Positions 1-8,177 of a stretch of 32,305 nt of DNA are shown here, one piece after another. The first letter of the stretch is position 1. Every line of letters begins with the position of its first letter. The notes beneath the pieces were generated by a model. It worked only from the letters and a program-made list of their open reading frames with translations. It searched no databases and was not told where the DNA came from. Where the stretch lies: the NCBI GenBank assembly GCA_038522735.1, contig JBCBJX010000025.1:1-32305 (forward strand). The letters run 5' to 3'. The stretch is from JBCBJX01 sp038522735 (lineage in GTDB: Bacteria > Pseudomonadota > Alphaproteobacteria > Caulobacterales > Parvularculaceae). The translations under genes and the position numbers were made by a program.

Positions 1-159
1 AGCATTCTCGGCGTGTTCGTGCGCAATGCGTTCGGCGGAGAGACGATCTATGCGCTCGCCCTCGGCGGCGTCAGCATGTTTCTCGCCGCGGCCGCGACGT
101 TCATGGTGCGGGATGACGCATCCGCCGAGCAGGTCGCGCCGCTCGCGTCCGGCCACTGA
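1..159 (+). CDS. MFS sugar transporter, C-terminal end (partial at left edge)
   Basis: The reading frame is open from base 1 to a TGA at 157-159 and gives 52 residues, so only the C-terminus is present. It shows one hydrophobic segment (about residues 16-37, rich in Ala, Leu, Val and Gly) ending in MVRDD, followed by a short polar tail. That is how MFS permeases normally end, with a last helix and a cytoplasmic tail. The family assignment leans on context: in related alphaproteobacteria an MFS (SLC45/GPH-like) maltoside permease commonly precedes a LacI regulator and GH13 genes. The stop lies 11 bases before the lacI-type ATG, so the two are probably cotranscribed. The inferred role is inner-membrane uptake of maltose or maltodextrin. 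Another family of sugar permease cannot be excluded from 52 residues. Confidence 0.6.
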   Translation, partial: SILGVFVRNAFGGETIYALALGGVSMFLAAAATFMVRDDASAEQVAPLASGH

Positions 160-170
160 GGGAGGTGCAT

Positions 171-1184
171 ATGGCGAAGCGCGGCGCCCGCCTGGAAGAC
201 CTCGCTCAGCTTGCGAACGTTTCGATCGCCACGGTCTCGCGGGCGCTGAACGACAGCCCGGCTGTCAACGAAGAAACGAAGCGGCGCATATGGCGCATCG
301 CGCGGGAGCAGAACTACGCCTTTCGCCCGCACATGCCCGCCATGCTCTCGGGCGCGACCTCGACAGTCAGCGTCGTGATCCCGACGCCGCAGGGGCGCAA
401 AGGCGATCTCGCCGATCCGTTCTTCCTTGAGCTGATCGGCGGCGTCGGCGAGGCGGCGCGGGAGGCGGGCTCCGATATCTGCATTTCGCACCTCGCTCCG
501 CGAGATTTTCACGATCTCACGGAGTTGATGGCGTCCAGCCGCGCGGAGGGGGTGATCTTCCTTGGCCAGAGCTTCCTGCACGAACGGTTCAACCGCCTGG
601 CGGAGACCGACGCCCGGTTCGTCGTCTGGGGCGCAGCGCTCCCCGGGCAGCGCTATTGCTCCGTCGGCAGCGACAACATCAAGGGCGGGCGCCGCGCGAC
701 CCTGCACCTCGCGCGTCTCGGCCGGAAGCGCATCGCGTTCTTCGGGGACACCGAAGCGCCGGAGGTCCTGCAGCGCTATCGCGGCTATCTCGACGCGATG
801 GAGGAGGCGGGGCTGGAAGCGACGGACGACCTCCTCGCGCCCGTGCATTTCGAAGTTGAATCCGCCGAAGCGGCGGTGGAGCAGATGATCGCGCAGGATA
901 CGCCCTTGGACGGTATCGTCGCGGCGAGCGACCTCATTGCGCTCGGCGCCGTGCGCGGGCTGATGAAGCACGGCGTCGGCGTTCCGGAGGACGTCTCCGT
1001 CGTCGGATATGACGACATTTTTCCGTCCCGATACGCCCGACCGGCGCTGACAACCATCGCTCAGGACATGGTGAAAGCCGGCCGCCTGCTGGTGTCGAAG
1101 TTAAAGAGCGCCATGGCGGGTCGGGATATTCCGTCGGAACGTCTGCCTACCGACTTGATCGTCCGGGAATCCTGCGGCGCCTGA
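171..1184 (+). CDS. LacI-family transcriptional regulator of the alpha-glucan locus
   Basis: This is a 337-residue LacI/GalR regulator. The N-terminal helix-turn-helix is clear at residues 9-28 (LEDLAQLANVSIATVSRALN), followed by a hinge region and a periplasmic-binding-protein-like effector domain with the family motifs GIVAASD-like (DGIVAASDLIALGA) and VSVVGYDD near the C-terminus. The ATG at 171 is preferred because GGAGG (161-165) sits five bases upstream; a GTG at 165 overlaps that ribosome site. It follows an MFS gene and converges on the GH13 pair with only 7 bases between stops. LacI proteins usually repress until a sugar binds. The best operator candidates are the palindromes at 4794-4807 and 12035-12048. 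The inducer is inferred to be maltose or a maltooligosaccharide. Confidence 0.92.
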   Translation: MAKRGARLEDLAQLANVSIATVSRALNDSPAVNEETKRRIWRIAREQNYAFRPHMPAMLSGATSTVSVVIPTPQGRKGDLADPFFLELIGGVGEAAREAGSDICISHLAPRDFHDLTELMASSRAEGVIFLGQSFLHERFNRLAETDARFVVWGAALPGQRYCSVGSDNIKGGRRATLHLARLGRKRIAFFGDTEAPEVLQRYRGYLDAMEEAGLEATDDLLAPVHFEVESAEAAVEQMIAQDTPLDGIVAASDLIALGAVRGLMKHGVGVPEDVSVVGYDDIFPSRYARPALTTIAQDMVKAGRLLVSKLKSAMAGRDIPSERLPTDLIVRESCGA

Positions 1185-1191
1185 AGGAGCC

Positions 1192-2838
1192 TCAGGTTTT
1201 TTCAGCGACGAACCCCGCGAAGGGCGGCAAGGCCAAGGGAAGCGACGAGGTCCCGTCGTCGAGGTTGGCCGCGGCCAGCCGGCGCCAGCGCCCGGCCGGC
1301 GCGGCGATGTCGACGGCGGTTTCCGACAGATTGACCATGCAGAGGAGCGTCTGATCGGCGCTCGACCGCTCGAAGGCGCAGACAGCGTCGCTCTGGCGCA
1401 GAAAGCGGATATCGCCCGTGCGCAGCGCCGGCGCGGCGGCGCGCAGCTTCAGAAATGAGCGGTGCGCGTTCAGGACGGAGCCGGGGTCGGTCTCCTGCGC
1501 ATCGGCGCTCAAGGCGGCGTGGCGCGGATCGACGGGAAGCCAGGTGTCGGCGGCCGTTGAGAAGCCGGCGTGCGGCGCATTGCGGGTCCACGGCATAGGC
1601 GTGCGCGCGCCGTCGCGGCCGAGCGTCAGGGGCCAGTTGGCGATCGCTTCAGGGTCCTGCAGCCGCTCGAACGGAACATCCGCCTGCGGAAGCCCGAGTT
1701 CATCGCCCTGGTAAAGAAACACGTTGCCGCGCAGGCAGGCGAGGAGGAGGGCGAAGCACCGGGCGGCGGCGTCCCGGTTCTCTTCCGTCGCCCACCGGCT
1801 GACGGCGCGCGGCGCGTCGTGATTGGAGAACGCCCATGAGGGCCAGCCGTCGGCCGCGCCGTCCGCGAAGGCGGCGATGGTCTTTTCAACGAAAGCCGGG
1901 GTGATTTCCCCCGCATAAAGAAATTCAAATCCGTAGGCGGAGTTGAGGCGCTTGTCCCCGGCCGTGTAGGCCCGCATCTCCAATTGCGGCTTGGGGTCGC
2001 CGATTTCAGCGACAGTGAAGACGCCGCCATACTCATCCGTCACGGCGCGGATGCGCTCGAGGATCGTCGCGACGTCCGGGTGCGACTGGTTGTAGATGTG
2101 GGCTTGGTAGTCGAACGGGCGGTTGCGCGGGCGGCCGTCCTCCGGCGCCGGGGGGTTGTCGCGCAGCGCCTGATCGTGGAGGAAAAAGTTGACGGCATCC
2201 AGACGAAACCCATCGACGCCGCGATCGAGCCAGAAGCGCGCGACATCGAGGACGGCGTCCTGAACCTCCGCGTTGTGCAGATTGAGGTCCGGCTGCGATG
2301 CGAGGAAGTTGTGCAGGTAGTACTGTTTGCGGCGGCTGTCCCAGGTCCACGCCGGCCCGCCGAAGACGGAGCGCCAGTTGTTCGGCGGCGTTCCGTCCGG
2401 CTTCGGGTCCGCCCAGACATACCAGTCCGCCTTCGGGTTGGTGCGGTTCGTCCGGCTTTCGGCGAACCAGGCGTGCTGATCCGAGGTATGGGAATAGACC
2501 TGATCGACAATCACGCGCAGGCCGACGGCGCGGGCTTTTTCAATCAGCGCGTCGAAGTCGGCGAGGACGCCGAAGATGGGATCGACATCACAGAAGTCTG
2601 AAACGTCGTAGCCGAAATCGCGCATCGGCGACTTGAAGAACGGCGAAATCCATACCGCATCGACGCCGAGGCTCGCGACGTAGTCGAGCCGTTCCGTGAT
2701 CCCGGCGAGATCGCCGACGCCGTCCCCGTTCGCGTCGCGAAAGCTCCGCGGATAGATCTGATAGACGACGGCGCCGCGCCACCATTCCGTATCGATCGCC
2801 GCGGAGGGCGCGTGCAAAGGTTCGCTGACAGCGCTCAT
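1192..2838 (-). CDS. GH13 alpha-glucosidase (oligo-1,6/alpha-1,4-glucosidase type, cytoplasmic)
   Basis: This 548-residue glycoside hydrolase family 13 enzyme has no signal peptide, so it should act in the cytoplasm on imported maltose or short maltodextrins, releasing glucose. The family regions are all present: VVYQIYPRSF at about 24-33, DQVYSHTSDQHAWF at 112-125, GFRLD with nucleophile Asp214, VAEIG with acid/base Glu278, and FSNHD with His340-Asp341. The DQVYSHTSDQH segment resembles the GH13_23 alpha-glucosidases of marine and xanthomonad bacteria. The ATG at 2838 is chosen because it overlaps the TGA of the upstream amylase gene (ATGA, 4 bases), which is typical of translational coupling. 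A longer frame beginning at 2934 only adds an arginine-rich shadow of that neighbour. Transglucosylase activity is possible in this group and cannot be ruled out. Confidence 0.93.
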   Translation of the reverse strand: MSAVSEPLHAPSAAIDTEWWRGAVVYQIYPRSFRDANGDGVGDLAGITERLDYVASLGVDAVWISPFFKSPMRDFGYDVSDFCDVDPIFGVLADFDALIEKARAVGLRVIVDQVYSHTSDQHAWFAESRTNRTNPKADWYVWADPKPDGTPPNNWRSVFGGPAWTWDSRRKQYYLHNFLASQPDLNLHNAEVQDAVLDVARFWLDRGVDGFRLDAVNFFLHDQALRDNPPAPEDGRPRNRPFDYQAHIYNQSHPDVATILERIRAVTDEYGGVFTVAEIGDPKPQLEMRAYTAGDKRLNSAYGFEFLYAGEITPAFVEKTIAAFADGAADGWPSWAFSNHDAPRAVSRWATEENRDAAARCFALLLACLRGNVFLYQGDELGLPQADVPFERLQDPEAIANWPLTLGRDGARTPMPWTRNAPHAGFSTAADTWLPVDPRHAALSADAQETDPGSVLNAHRSFLKLRAAAPALRTGDIRFLRQSDAVCAFERSSADQTLLCMVNLSETAVDIAAPAGRWRRLAAANLDDGTSSLPLALPPFAGFVAEKT

Positions 2839-4724
2839 CGCTCGGAGCTCCACGGGTTCGACTTGCAGATCACGTACCCGAGGGCCGGGACATCGACGAA
2901 GACGGAGCCCGCCGCCGCGGACCGCGACGCGCACGCGCCATGAACGGACGTCCAGGTCGAAGACCGGGCGTCGACGGAAACGTACGCGCGCCTCGACTGG
3001 TCGGCAACGTTGAAAGCGACCAGATGCTCGCCGCCGCCGGCGCCGAGACGGGAGACGGCGAAAAGTCCGCCGTCCTCCGGGGTCGCCGGGGCCGTTTCAT
3101 AGTGGCGAACAATCTGCCGGCCCCGCCGCAGGGGGGCGTGCTCGCGGTAAATCTCCGCCATTCCGGAAATCGCGCGGTAGAACGGGTGATCCGTATCAAA
3201 ATTGTCCTCGGCGGTCGTCGCGTCCGTCGCGAGGAGGTCGTTGTCGTTGTAGATCGCGACGCGGCTCGGGAACATATCCTCGCGGGCGTCCTGATCGCCG
3301 CCGTCGCCGACGAAGCCCTGCTCATCGCCGTAGTAAATGACCGGCACGCCGCGCAGGAAAAACGCCATGGCGTGGCCGAGGAGAACCCGGGCGGCGATCT
3401 CATCTTCGTCCGCGTCCGGACGGGCGTTCCTGACGAAGGTCGAGAACCGGCCCATATCATGATTGCCGACGAAGACGGGCAACCGGCCCGCGGCGTCTTC
3501 GCCGCCTTCGTAGAGCGCATCCGCGAAGAAGAGCCGGTTGAGGCGTTCCGTAGGCGCGCCATGTGCGATCACGTCCGTCACCGCCGACTGAAACGCGAAA
3601 TCGAGCACCGCCGGATACCGATCGGTTCGGGTGTAGGGCGCAAGGCCGACCGGGTCCGGATCGTAGACCTCGCCGAAAATGTAGAAGTCAGGGATCCTTT
3701 CCGCCTCGGCGTGGATCAGCATAGCGGCGATGAACTCTTTCCAGAAAGCCGCGTTCACATGTTTCGCCGTGTCGATGCGGAAACCATCGATTCGATATTT
3801 TGTGATCCAGTCCTTATAGATGTCAATGAAACCCTCGACGACGCGTGGATGCTCCGTAAAAAGATCGTCTAGACCCGAAAAGTCTCCGTATTTCGAGCTT
3901 TCGCCCGTCCAGGTCGTTTCGCCGCGGTTGTGGTAGTAGATCGGATCATTGAGCCAGGCCGGCGCCTTCGCCGCTTCCTCGCCCTTCGGAATGTAGGGGG
4001 TGTAGGCGTAATCCGGGCGTTTCAGATTCGCGAAGTTGTCGGTTGTCTGGAAGCCAGGCGCGTCGCCCATGAAGCCCCGGTTCATTCCGGCGCCGCTCGG
4101 CGCCCCCTTGGTCGTGTAGGGATAATCCGCCAGAGACCGGTACGGGCAGCCGGTTTCAGGCCGATCTCGCCCTTTGTAGTCCGGATCGTGACATTCGCGC
4201 AGGAGGATCACGTCGGCGGTGTGGTTGGTGATGATGTCGAGATAGACCTTCATCCCTCTGGCGTGGGCGGCCTCAACGAAGGCCTTCATCGCCTCTTCGT
4301 CGCCGAAATGCGGGTCCACGGAGGTGAAGTCGGTGATCCAGTAGCCGTGATAGCCGGCCGATTCCTCGCCCGGCGGGCCCTGCACGGGCTTGTTCTTGTA
4401 GATCGGTCCAAGCCAGACGGCGGTCGCCCCGAGCCCCTGTATATAGTCGAGCTTCTGGATGACGCCCGCGAGATCGCCGCCATGGTAGAAGCCTTTCATT
4501 CGCGGTTCGAAGCCTGTCGCGAGCCGTCCGCCGGTCAGGCCGCCCGTATCGTTCGCGGGGTCGCCGTTCGCGAACCTGTCCGGCAGCATGAAGTAGACGA
4601 CCTCGTCCTCGACCGGACGATCAAGCGAGGCCGTGTCCTGCACCGCGCAGACCGTTTGGAGCGGGAGGAGGCTGGCGAGGCCGCCGAGCAAAAGGGCGTG
4701 TATTGACGATCTGAATGGCTTCAT
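2835..4724 (-). CDS. Exported GH13 alpha-amylase / cyclomaltodextrinase-type enzyme
   Basis: This 629-residue GH13 enzyme has an N-terminal signal peptide (residues 1-27, hydrophobic core LLLGGLASLLPL, likely cleavage after VCA). There is no lipobox in front of Cys26. It is therefore probably periplasmic and would cut maltodextrins admitted by the adjacent TonB-dependent receptor. Catalytic regions are DIITNHT (163-169), GFRID with nucleophile Asp318, FGEVYD with Glu352, and VGNHD with His422-Asp423. A short all-beta C-terminal domain ends in VDVPALGYVICKSNP. The ATG at 4724 is preferred to the upstream GTG at 4787 because it begins the signal peptide and because the predicted promoter -10 box (4770-4775) lies between them. 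It is first in a two-gene unit with the GH13 glucosidase. Whether it is an amylase, cyclomaltodextrinase or glucanotransferase is not decided by these motifs. Confidence 0.9.
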   Translation of the reverse strand: MKPFRSSIHALLLGGLASLLPLQTVCAVQDTASLDRPVEDEVVYFMLPDRFANGDPANDTGGLTGGRLATGFEPRMKGFYHGGDLAGVIQKLDYIQGLGATAVWLGPIYKNKPVQGPPGEESAGYHGYWITDFTSVDPHFGDEEAMKAFVEAAHARGMKVYLDIITNHTADVILLRECHDPDYKGRDRPETGCPYRSLADYPYTTKGAPSGAGMNRGFMGDAPGFQTTDNFANLKRPDYAYTPYIPKGEEAAKAPAWLNDPIYYHNRGETTWTGESSKYGDFSGLDDLFTEHPRVVEGFIDIYKDWITKYRIDGFRIDTAKHVNAAFWKEFIAAMLIHAEAERIPDFYIFGEVYDPDPVGLAPYTRTDRYPAVLDFAFQSAVTDVIAHGAPTERLNRLFFADALYEGGEDAAGRLPVFVGNHDMGRFSTFVRNARPDADEDEIAARVLLGHAMAFFLRGVPVIYYGDEQGFVGDGGDQDAREDMFPSRVAIYNDNDLLATDATTAEDNFDTDHPFYRAISGMAEIYREHAPLRRGRQIVRHYETAPATPEDGGLFAVSRLGAGGGEHLVAFNVADQSRRAYVSVDARSSTWTSVHGACASRSAAAGSVFVDVPALGYVICKSNPWSSER

Positions 4725-4769
4725 GGCGTGTCCGTTCGGCGTTTCATTATCATTTCCGCGATCATCCTC

Positions 4770-4798
4770 AGTATCGTGGCGGATCACAATTTTTGCAA
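4770..4798 (-). promoter_or_regulatory. Predicted sigma-70-type promoter of the GH13 pair
   Basis: On the minus strand TTGCAA (4798-4793) and GATACT (4775-4770) are separated by 17 bases; each matches the -35 and -10 consensus at four of six positions. Transcription would start near 4763, about 40 bases before the ATG at 4724. The -35 box lies inside the candidate LacI operator, so bound repressor would block polymerase. Confidence 0.5.
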
Positions 4799-4807
4799 AA
4801 CTTTACA
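4794..4807. promoter_or_regulatory. Candidate LacI operator in the GH13/receptor divergent region
   Basis: TGCAAAACTTTACA is an imperfect palindrome (arms TGCAAA and TTTACA). It matches 12 of 14 bases of the palindrome upstream of the GH97 gene at 12035-12048. It overlaps the -35 box of the GH13 promoter. Size and symmetry fit LacI-family operators. That the regulator at 171-1184 binds it is inferred from the two shared sites within one functional locus. Confidence 0.5.
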
Positions 4808-4896
4808 TTTGGAGCTGTGACACATTTGCATCGATGGTCTCAATCTCACTTTCTAAAAAAAGTGCCAGAAAAACAAAGAGAAAGCGCGATCGGAGT

Positions 4897-4949
4897 TGTG
4901 CGACGCAACATATTTGTGTGCGTCGCAACATCAAATTTGCGCGTACGCA
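4897..4949. repeat. 20-bp tandem repeat of a palindromic box upstream of the receptor gene
   Basis: TGTGCGACGCAACAT (4897-4911) recurs as TGTGCGTCGCAACAT (4917-4931) with one difference, exactly 20 bases apart. Each copy contains the odd palindrome TGCGNCGCA. A looser third version, TGCG-CGTA-CGCA (4938-4949), is centred about 20 bases further on, so the three centres fall near 4903, 4923 and 4943. Spacing of two helical turns would place bound proteins on one face of the DNA. The sequence is unrelated to the LacI-type site, which suggests a second regulator of the receptor gene. Confidence 0.6.
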
Positions 4950-5102
4950 GGGGTTTCGGGAAGCAAAAAATTGCAGTGTATTACACAATGTTCACCCTTG
5001 TTCACGGCCGCTTCGCTTCTGCGTTCGTCCGGAGCCGAGGGGCGAAAACGAAACGGGACCGGACAACGGTTTCTCGGGAAGCGCATCGAGGAGGGTCATT
5101 AG

Positions 5103-8069
5103 ATGTCGCGGCACGCAACGACGGAAAAAGAAGTTTCTCTGAAATCCTGCCTGCTCGCGGGCGCGGCGGCGACCGCGCTCGCGGCGGCGCCGGGCGCGGC
5201 CTTCGCCGAAAGCGATGTCGATCTGCTTCCGGCGGCGGTTCAGGACGATGTGACGGAGACGGACGACGTCGTCGTCGTTACGGGGATCAAGCGCTCGATC
5301 GCCGACTCGCTCTCCGCCAAGAAAGAAGCGAGTTCGATCATTGAGGCGGTGTCTGCGGAAGACATCGGCAAGCTGCCGGACGTCTCGATCGCCGACACGC
5401 TCGCACGCCTTCCCGGCCTGACAGCCCAGCGGGTCCGCGGCCGGTCGCAGTCCATTTCTATTCGGGGCCTCGGTCCTGACTTCTCCATCTCGCTTCTGAA
5501 TGGTCGCGAGCAGGTGTCGGCCGGCGATAACCGCGGCATCGAGTTCGACCAGTATCCGTCAGAACTGATCGCCCAGGGCATCGTCTATAAGACGCCGGAC
5601 GCGTCCCTCGCGGCGAGCGGCATTGCGGGTACTGTGGATCTGAAGACAGTTAAGCCGCTCGATTTCGACGAACGTCGGATCACGGTGAGCGGCCAGTATC
5701 TGTATAACGACAATGGTGAGCTGAACCCGGATTTCGATGACAACGGCTACCGTCTGTTTGCATCTTATATTGATCAGAATGAAACTGGGACGTTGGGCTG
5801 GTCCATCGCCGTCACTACCCAGTCGATCCCGAACAACAACCTGTCGCGCGAACTTAAGACCTCGGGCGGTCAGACGCGCCGTGTCGATCGCACCGATCTC
5901 TCGCTTGACGAGGGCGCCGTCGATCCTGCTGATCCGAATGCGCAGATCGTACCGATCGACAACCCGCGAACGGGTGTCGAGTCCCGCGAATTCGAGCGCA
6001 CCTCGGTCGCCGGCACGCTGCAATGGCGGCCTTCGGAGAATTTCTCCGCCACGATCGACGCGTTTTATTCGGACTTCGAGGACTCCGGCATCTTCCGCGG
6101 GGCGGAAACGCCGCTCGCATCGTGGGCCGGCGGCGGTACGACGGCGCTGACCGAGGTGTCCGGCTCGGGACCGGTTGCGAGCTCTGCAACATACGCCAAC
6201 GTCAATCCTGTGTTCCGGACCGACGTGTTGAGCCGTGAGGCCGACCTTTTCTCAGGCGGCGTTAATCTTCAGTACGATGTCACCGAAAGCCTGAAGCTGA
6301 CGGCTGACCTGAGCACCTCGCAGATCGACCGAACGGATACGGACTTTGAGTCGTATGCGGGTTTTGGCAACGCCAACTCCGTTCTCGATCCTCGCTTCGT
6401 GATCAATGGTATCCCGTCGAGCGAGTACACCTTTGAAACTTCGCTCGACTATTCTGATCCGAGCGTCATCCTTCTGACCGACCCCGGCGGCTGGGGGCAG
6501 GTCGGCTTCATCAAGCGGCCGAACATTGAAGACGAACTGTACCAGTATCGCGCCGAAGCCGAGCAGTCGTTCTTCGACTCGTTCCTGTCCGCGGCGCGAG
6601 CTGGGGTCATTTTCACGACGCGGGACAAGAGCCGCGACGGCAGCGAGGAATTCATCGACTTCGCGCCGGACGTTCGTCTCGGAGCGGACGGTGTCGCCGG
6701 CACGGCCGACGACAACGAGCTCGAGCTCGCGCCAAGCCAGCTCGTCGGTCTCGCCGACTTTTCCGATTTCGGCGTCTTCGTCGACCCGGTGACCGGCGCG
6801 ACGCAACCGCTTCAGCTGATCGCCTACGATCCGAACACGCTTCTTGCGAACGGCACCTACGTAACGCGTCCGGACCTTAACCCCAACGTCCTTGTCCGCG
6901 ACTGGGAAGTGAACGAAGAACTCCTCACGTTCTACGCCATGGCGGACATCGACACGGAAATCGGAACGATGCCGCTGCGAGGAAATATCGGTTTTCAGTA
7001 CATCGACGTGTCGCAGGAATCGACAGGCGCGCGTATCGATGACGGAAACTTCAGCGGAACCGGTTTCCCGATTTCGAACGAAAGCGAGGACTACGATCAT
7101 TTCCTGCCGAGCGTGAACCTCGGGCTGGAATTTATGCCTGATACCTTCGTCAAGGTCGCTTATGCGCGGACGGTCACTCGGCCTCGAATGAACGACCTGC
7201 GGAACAGTCAGACGATCAACCGCAACGCGCTCGTCTGTCCGGAAGACGGGTCGGGAACCGTTACGTTCAATCCGGGCGCGTTCAACCCGAGCGAAGGCCA
7301 GACGTGCTTTAGCGCGAACGGCGGCAACATCTTCCTGCGGCCGTTCGAGGCGGACGCTTTCGACGTGTCGTTCGAGAAATACTTCGGTGAGGCCGGCGCG
7401 TTTTCGATCGCGTTCTTCAACAAACAGCTCGACAATTATGTGCTGTCAGGCGCCGGTACCCTTGTCGATATTTCAGATGCGGTCGAGGCGGTGCTCGGTC
7501 CTCAATTCATCGCCGACAATCCGGACGCTGGGATCGGTGCGCTGAACGCACCGGTCAACGCGGAAGACGGGCACATCCGCGGCTTCGAGGTTGCATTGCG
7601 AATGCCGCTCGACGAGTTCCTGCCGCCGGTGTTCGAAGGCCTCGGATTCAACATCAGCTATTCGAATACGGACGCTCAAGTGGAGCTGCCGGACGGCAGC
7701 GAAATCGACATCCCCGGCTTCTCCGAGGACGTCTACAGCGGCGATGTCTACTACGAACGCAACGGCGTGCGGGCGCGTGTGAACGTTCGCCACCGCTCGG
7801 AATTCCTCGCGGAGATCGAGCAATTCGACGGCACCGCCGCCGGCGCGTTTGCGGAAGGCGAAACGATCGTCGATGCGCAGATCGGGTACACCTTCCAGGG
7901 CGACGGGCCGCTGAGGGACCTGTCATTCCTGTTGGAGGTCTACAATCTGACGGACGAGCCGTTCCAGACGTTTGAGCGGAACGACGATCTGGCCCAGGTC
8001 GTCGAGATCCCGAGCCGCCGCGAGGATTACGGCCGCCTGTTCCAGTTCCGGGTGGCGAAATCGTTCTGA
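5103..8069 (+). CDS. TonB-dependent receptor, Caulobacter/Xanthomonas type (maltodextrin uptake candidate)
   Basis: This 988-residue outer-membrane receptor carries a signal peptide (hydrophobic 13-34, cleavage near AFA-ES), a TonB-box-like DDVVVVTG (54-61), a plug domain beginning KRSIADSLSAKKEA and containing IRGLGPDF and the NGREQ loop, then a long 22-strand-type barrel. It ends in RVAKSF, with the terminal Phe recognised by the outer-membrane assembly machinery. The plug is of the large Caulobacter/Xanthomonas class (TIGR01782-like), to which the maltose receptor MalA of Caulobacter belongs. Its neighbours (GH13, GH97, LacI) make maltodextrin the likely ligand. The ATG at 5103 has AGGAGGG seven bases upstream; the n-region is slightly long. 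A strong terminator follows directly, so it is probably a single-gene transcript. Confidence 0.93.
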   Translation: MSRHATTEKEVSLKSCLLAGAAATALAAAPGAAFAESDVDLLPAAVQDDVTETDDVVVVTGIKRSIADSLSAKKEASSIIEAVSAEDIGKLPDVSIADTLARLPGLTAQRVRGRSQSISIRGLGPDFSISLLNGREQVSAGDNRGIEFDQYPSELIAQGIVYKTPDASLAASGIAGTVDLKTVKPLDFDERRITVSGQYLYNDNGELNPDFDDNGYRLFASYIDQNETGTLGWSIAVTTQSIPNNNLSRELKTSGGQTRRVDRTDLSLDEGAVDPADPNAQIVPIDNPRTGVESREFERTSVAGTLQWRPSENFSATIDAFYSDFEDSGIFRGAETPLASWAGGGTTALTEVSGSGPVASSATYANVNPVFRTDVLSREADLFSGGVNLQYDVTESLKLTADLSTSQIDRTDTDFESYAGFGNANSVLDPRFVINGIPSSEYTFETSLDYSDPSVILLTDPGGWGQVGFIKRPNIEDELYQYRAEAEQSFFDSFLSAARAGVIFTTRDKSRDGSEEFIDFAPDVRLGADGVAGTADDNELELAPSQLVGLADFSDFGVFVDPVTGATQPLQLIAYDPNTLLANGTYVTRPDLNPNVLVRDWEVNEELLTFYAMADIDTEIGTMPLRGNIGFQYIDVSQESTGARIDDGNFSGTGFPISNESEDYDHFLPSVNLGLEFMPDTFVKVAYARTVTRPRMNDLRNSQTINRNALVCPEDGSGTVTFNPGAFNPSEGQTCFSANGGNIFLRPFEADAFDVSFEKYFGEAGAFSIAFFNKQLDNYVLSGAGTLVDISDAVEAVLGPQFIADNPDAGIGALNAPVNAEDGHIRGFEVALRMPLDEFLPPVFEGLGFNISYSNTDAQVELPDGSEIDIPGFSEDVYSGDVYYERNGVRARVNVRHRSEFLAEIEQFDGTAAGAFAEGETIVDAQIGYTFQGDGPLRDLSFLLEVYNLTDEPFQTFERNDDLAQVVEIPSRREDYGRLFQFRVAKSF

Positions 8070-8092
8070 TCCGGCGACGTCCCTGAAACTCG

Positions 8093-8127
8093 CCCGCCAG
8101 CCGGTCGCATCCGGCTGGCGGGTTTTT
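8093..8127 (+). terminator. Rho-independent terminator of the receptor gene
   Basis: CCCGCCAGCCGG (8093-8104) pairs perfectly over 12 bases with CCGGCTGGCGGG (8111-8122) around a six-base loop, followed by five T (8123-8127). It lies 24 bases after the receptor stop codon and before the halogenase ribosome site, so the halogenase gene at 8178 needs its own promoter or read-through. Confidence 0.92.
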
Positions 8128-8177
8128 CGTGTTTAGATGCCGCTTTCAAGCGCAGGGCCCGGCCGGGAGGAGGACCC

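Larger units (their letters stand above)
4725..5102. other. 378-bp divergent intergenic region
   Basis: This is the only gene-free stretch longer than 300 bases, and its middle part (about 4785-4990) is much richer in A and T than the rest of the window. It holds the GH13 promoter and candidate operator (4770-4807), a 20-bp tandem repeat (4897-4936) with a related palindrome just after it, and an 11-base palindrome GTGTATTACAC (4976-4986). The receptor ribosome site AGGAGGG is at 5089-5095, seven bases before the ATG. I could not fix a convincing promoter for the receptor gene. Short open frames here look like chance. Confidence 0.7.

Noticed and set aside
4725..4787. Upstream GTG start for the exported GH13
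   Set aside because: It would precede the predicted -10 box and bury the signal peptide behind 21 charged residues.
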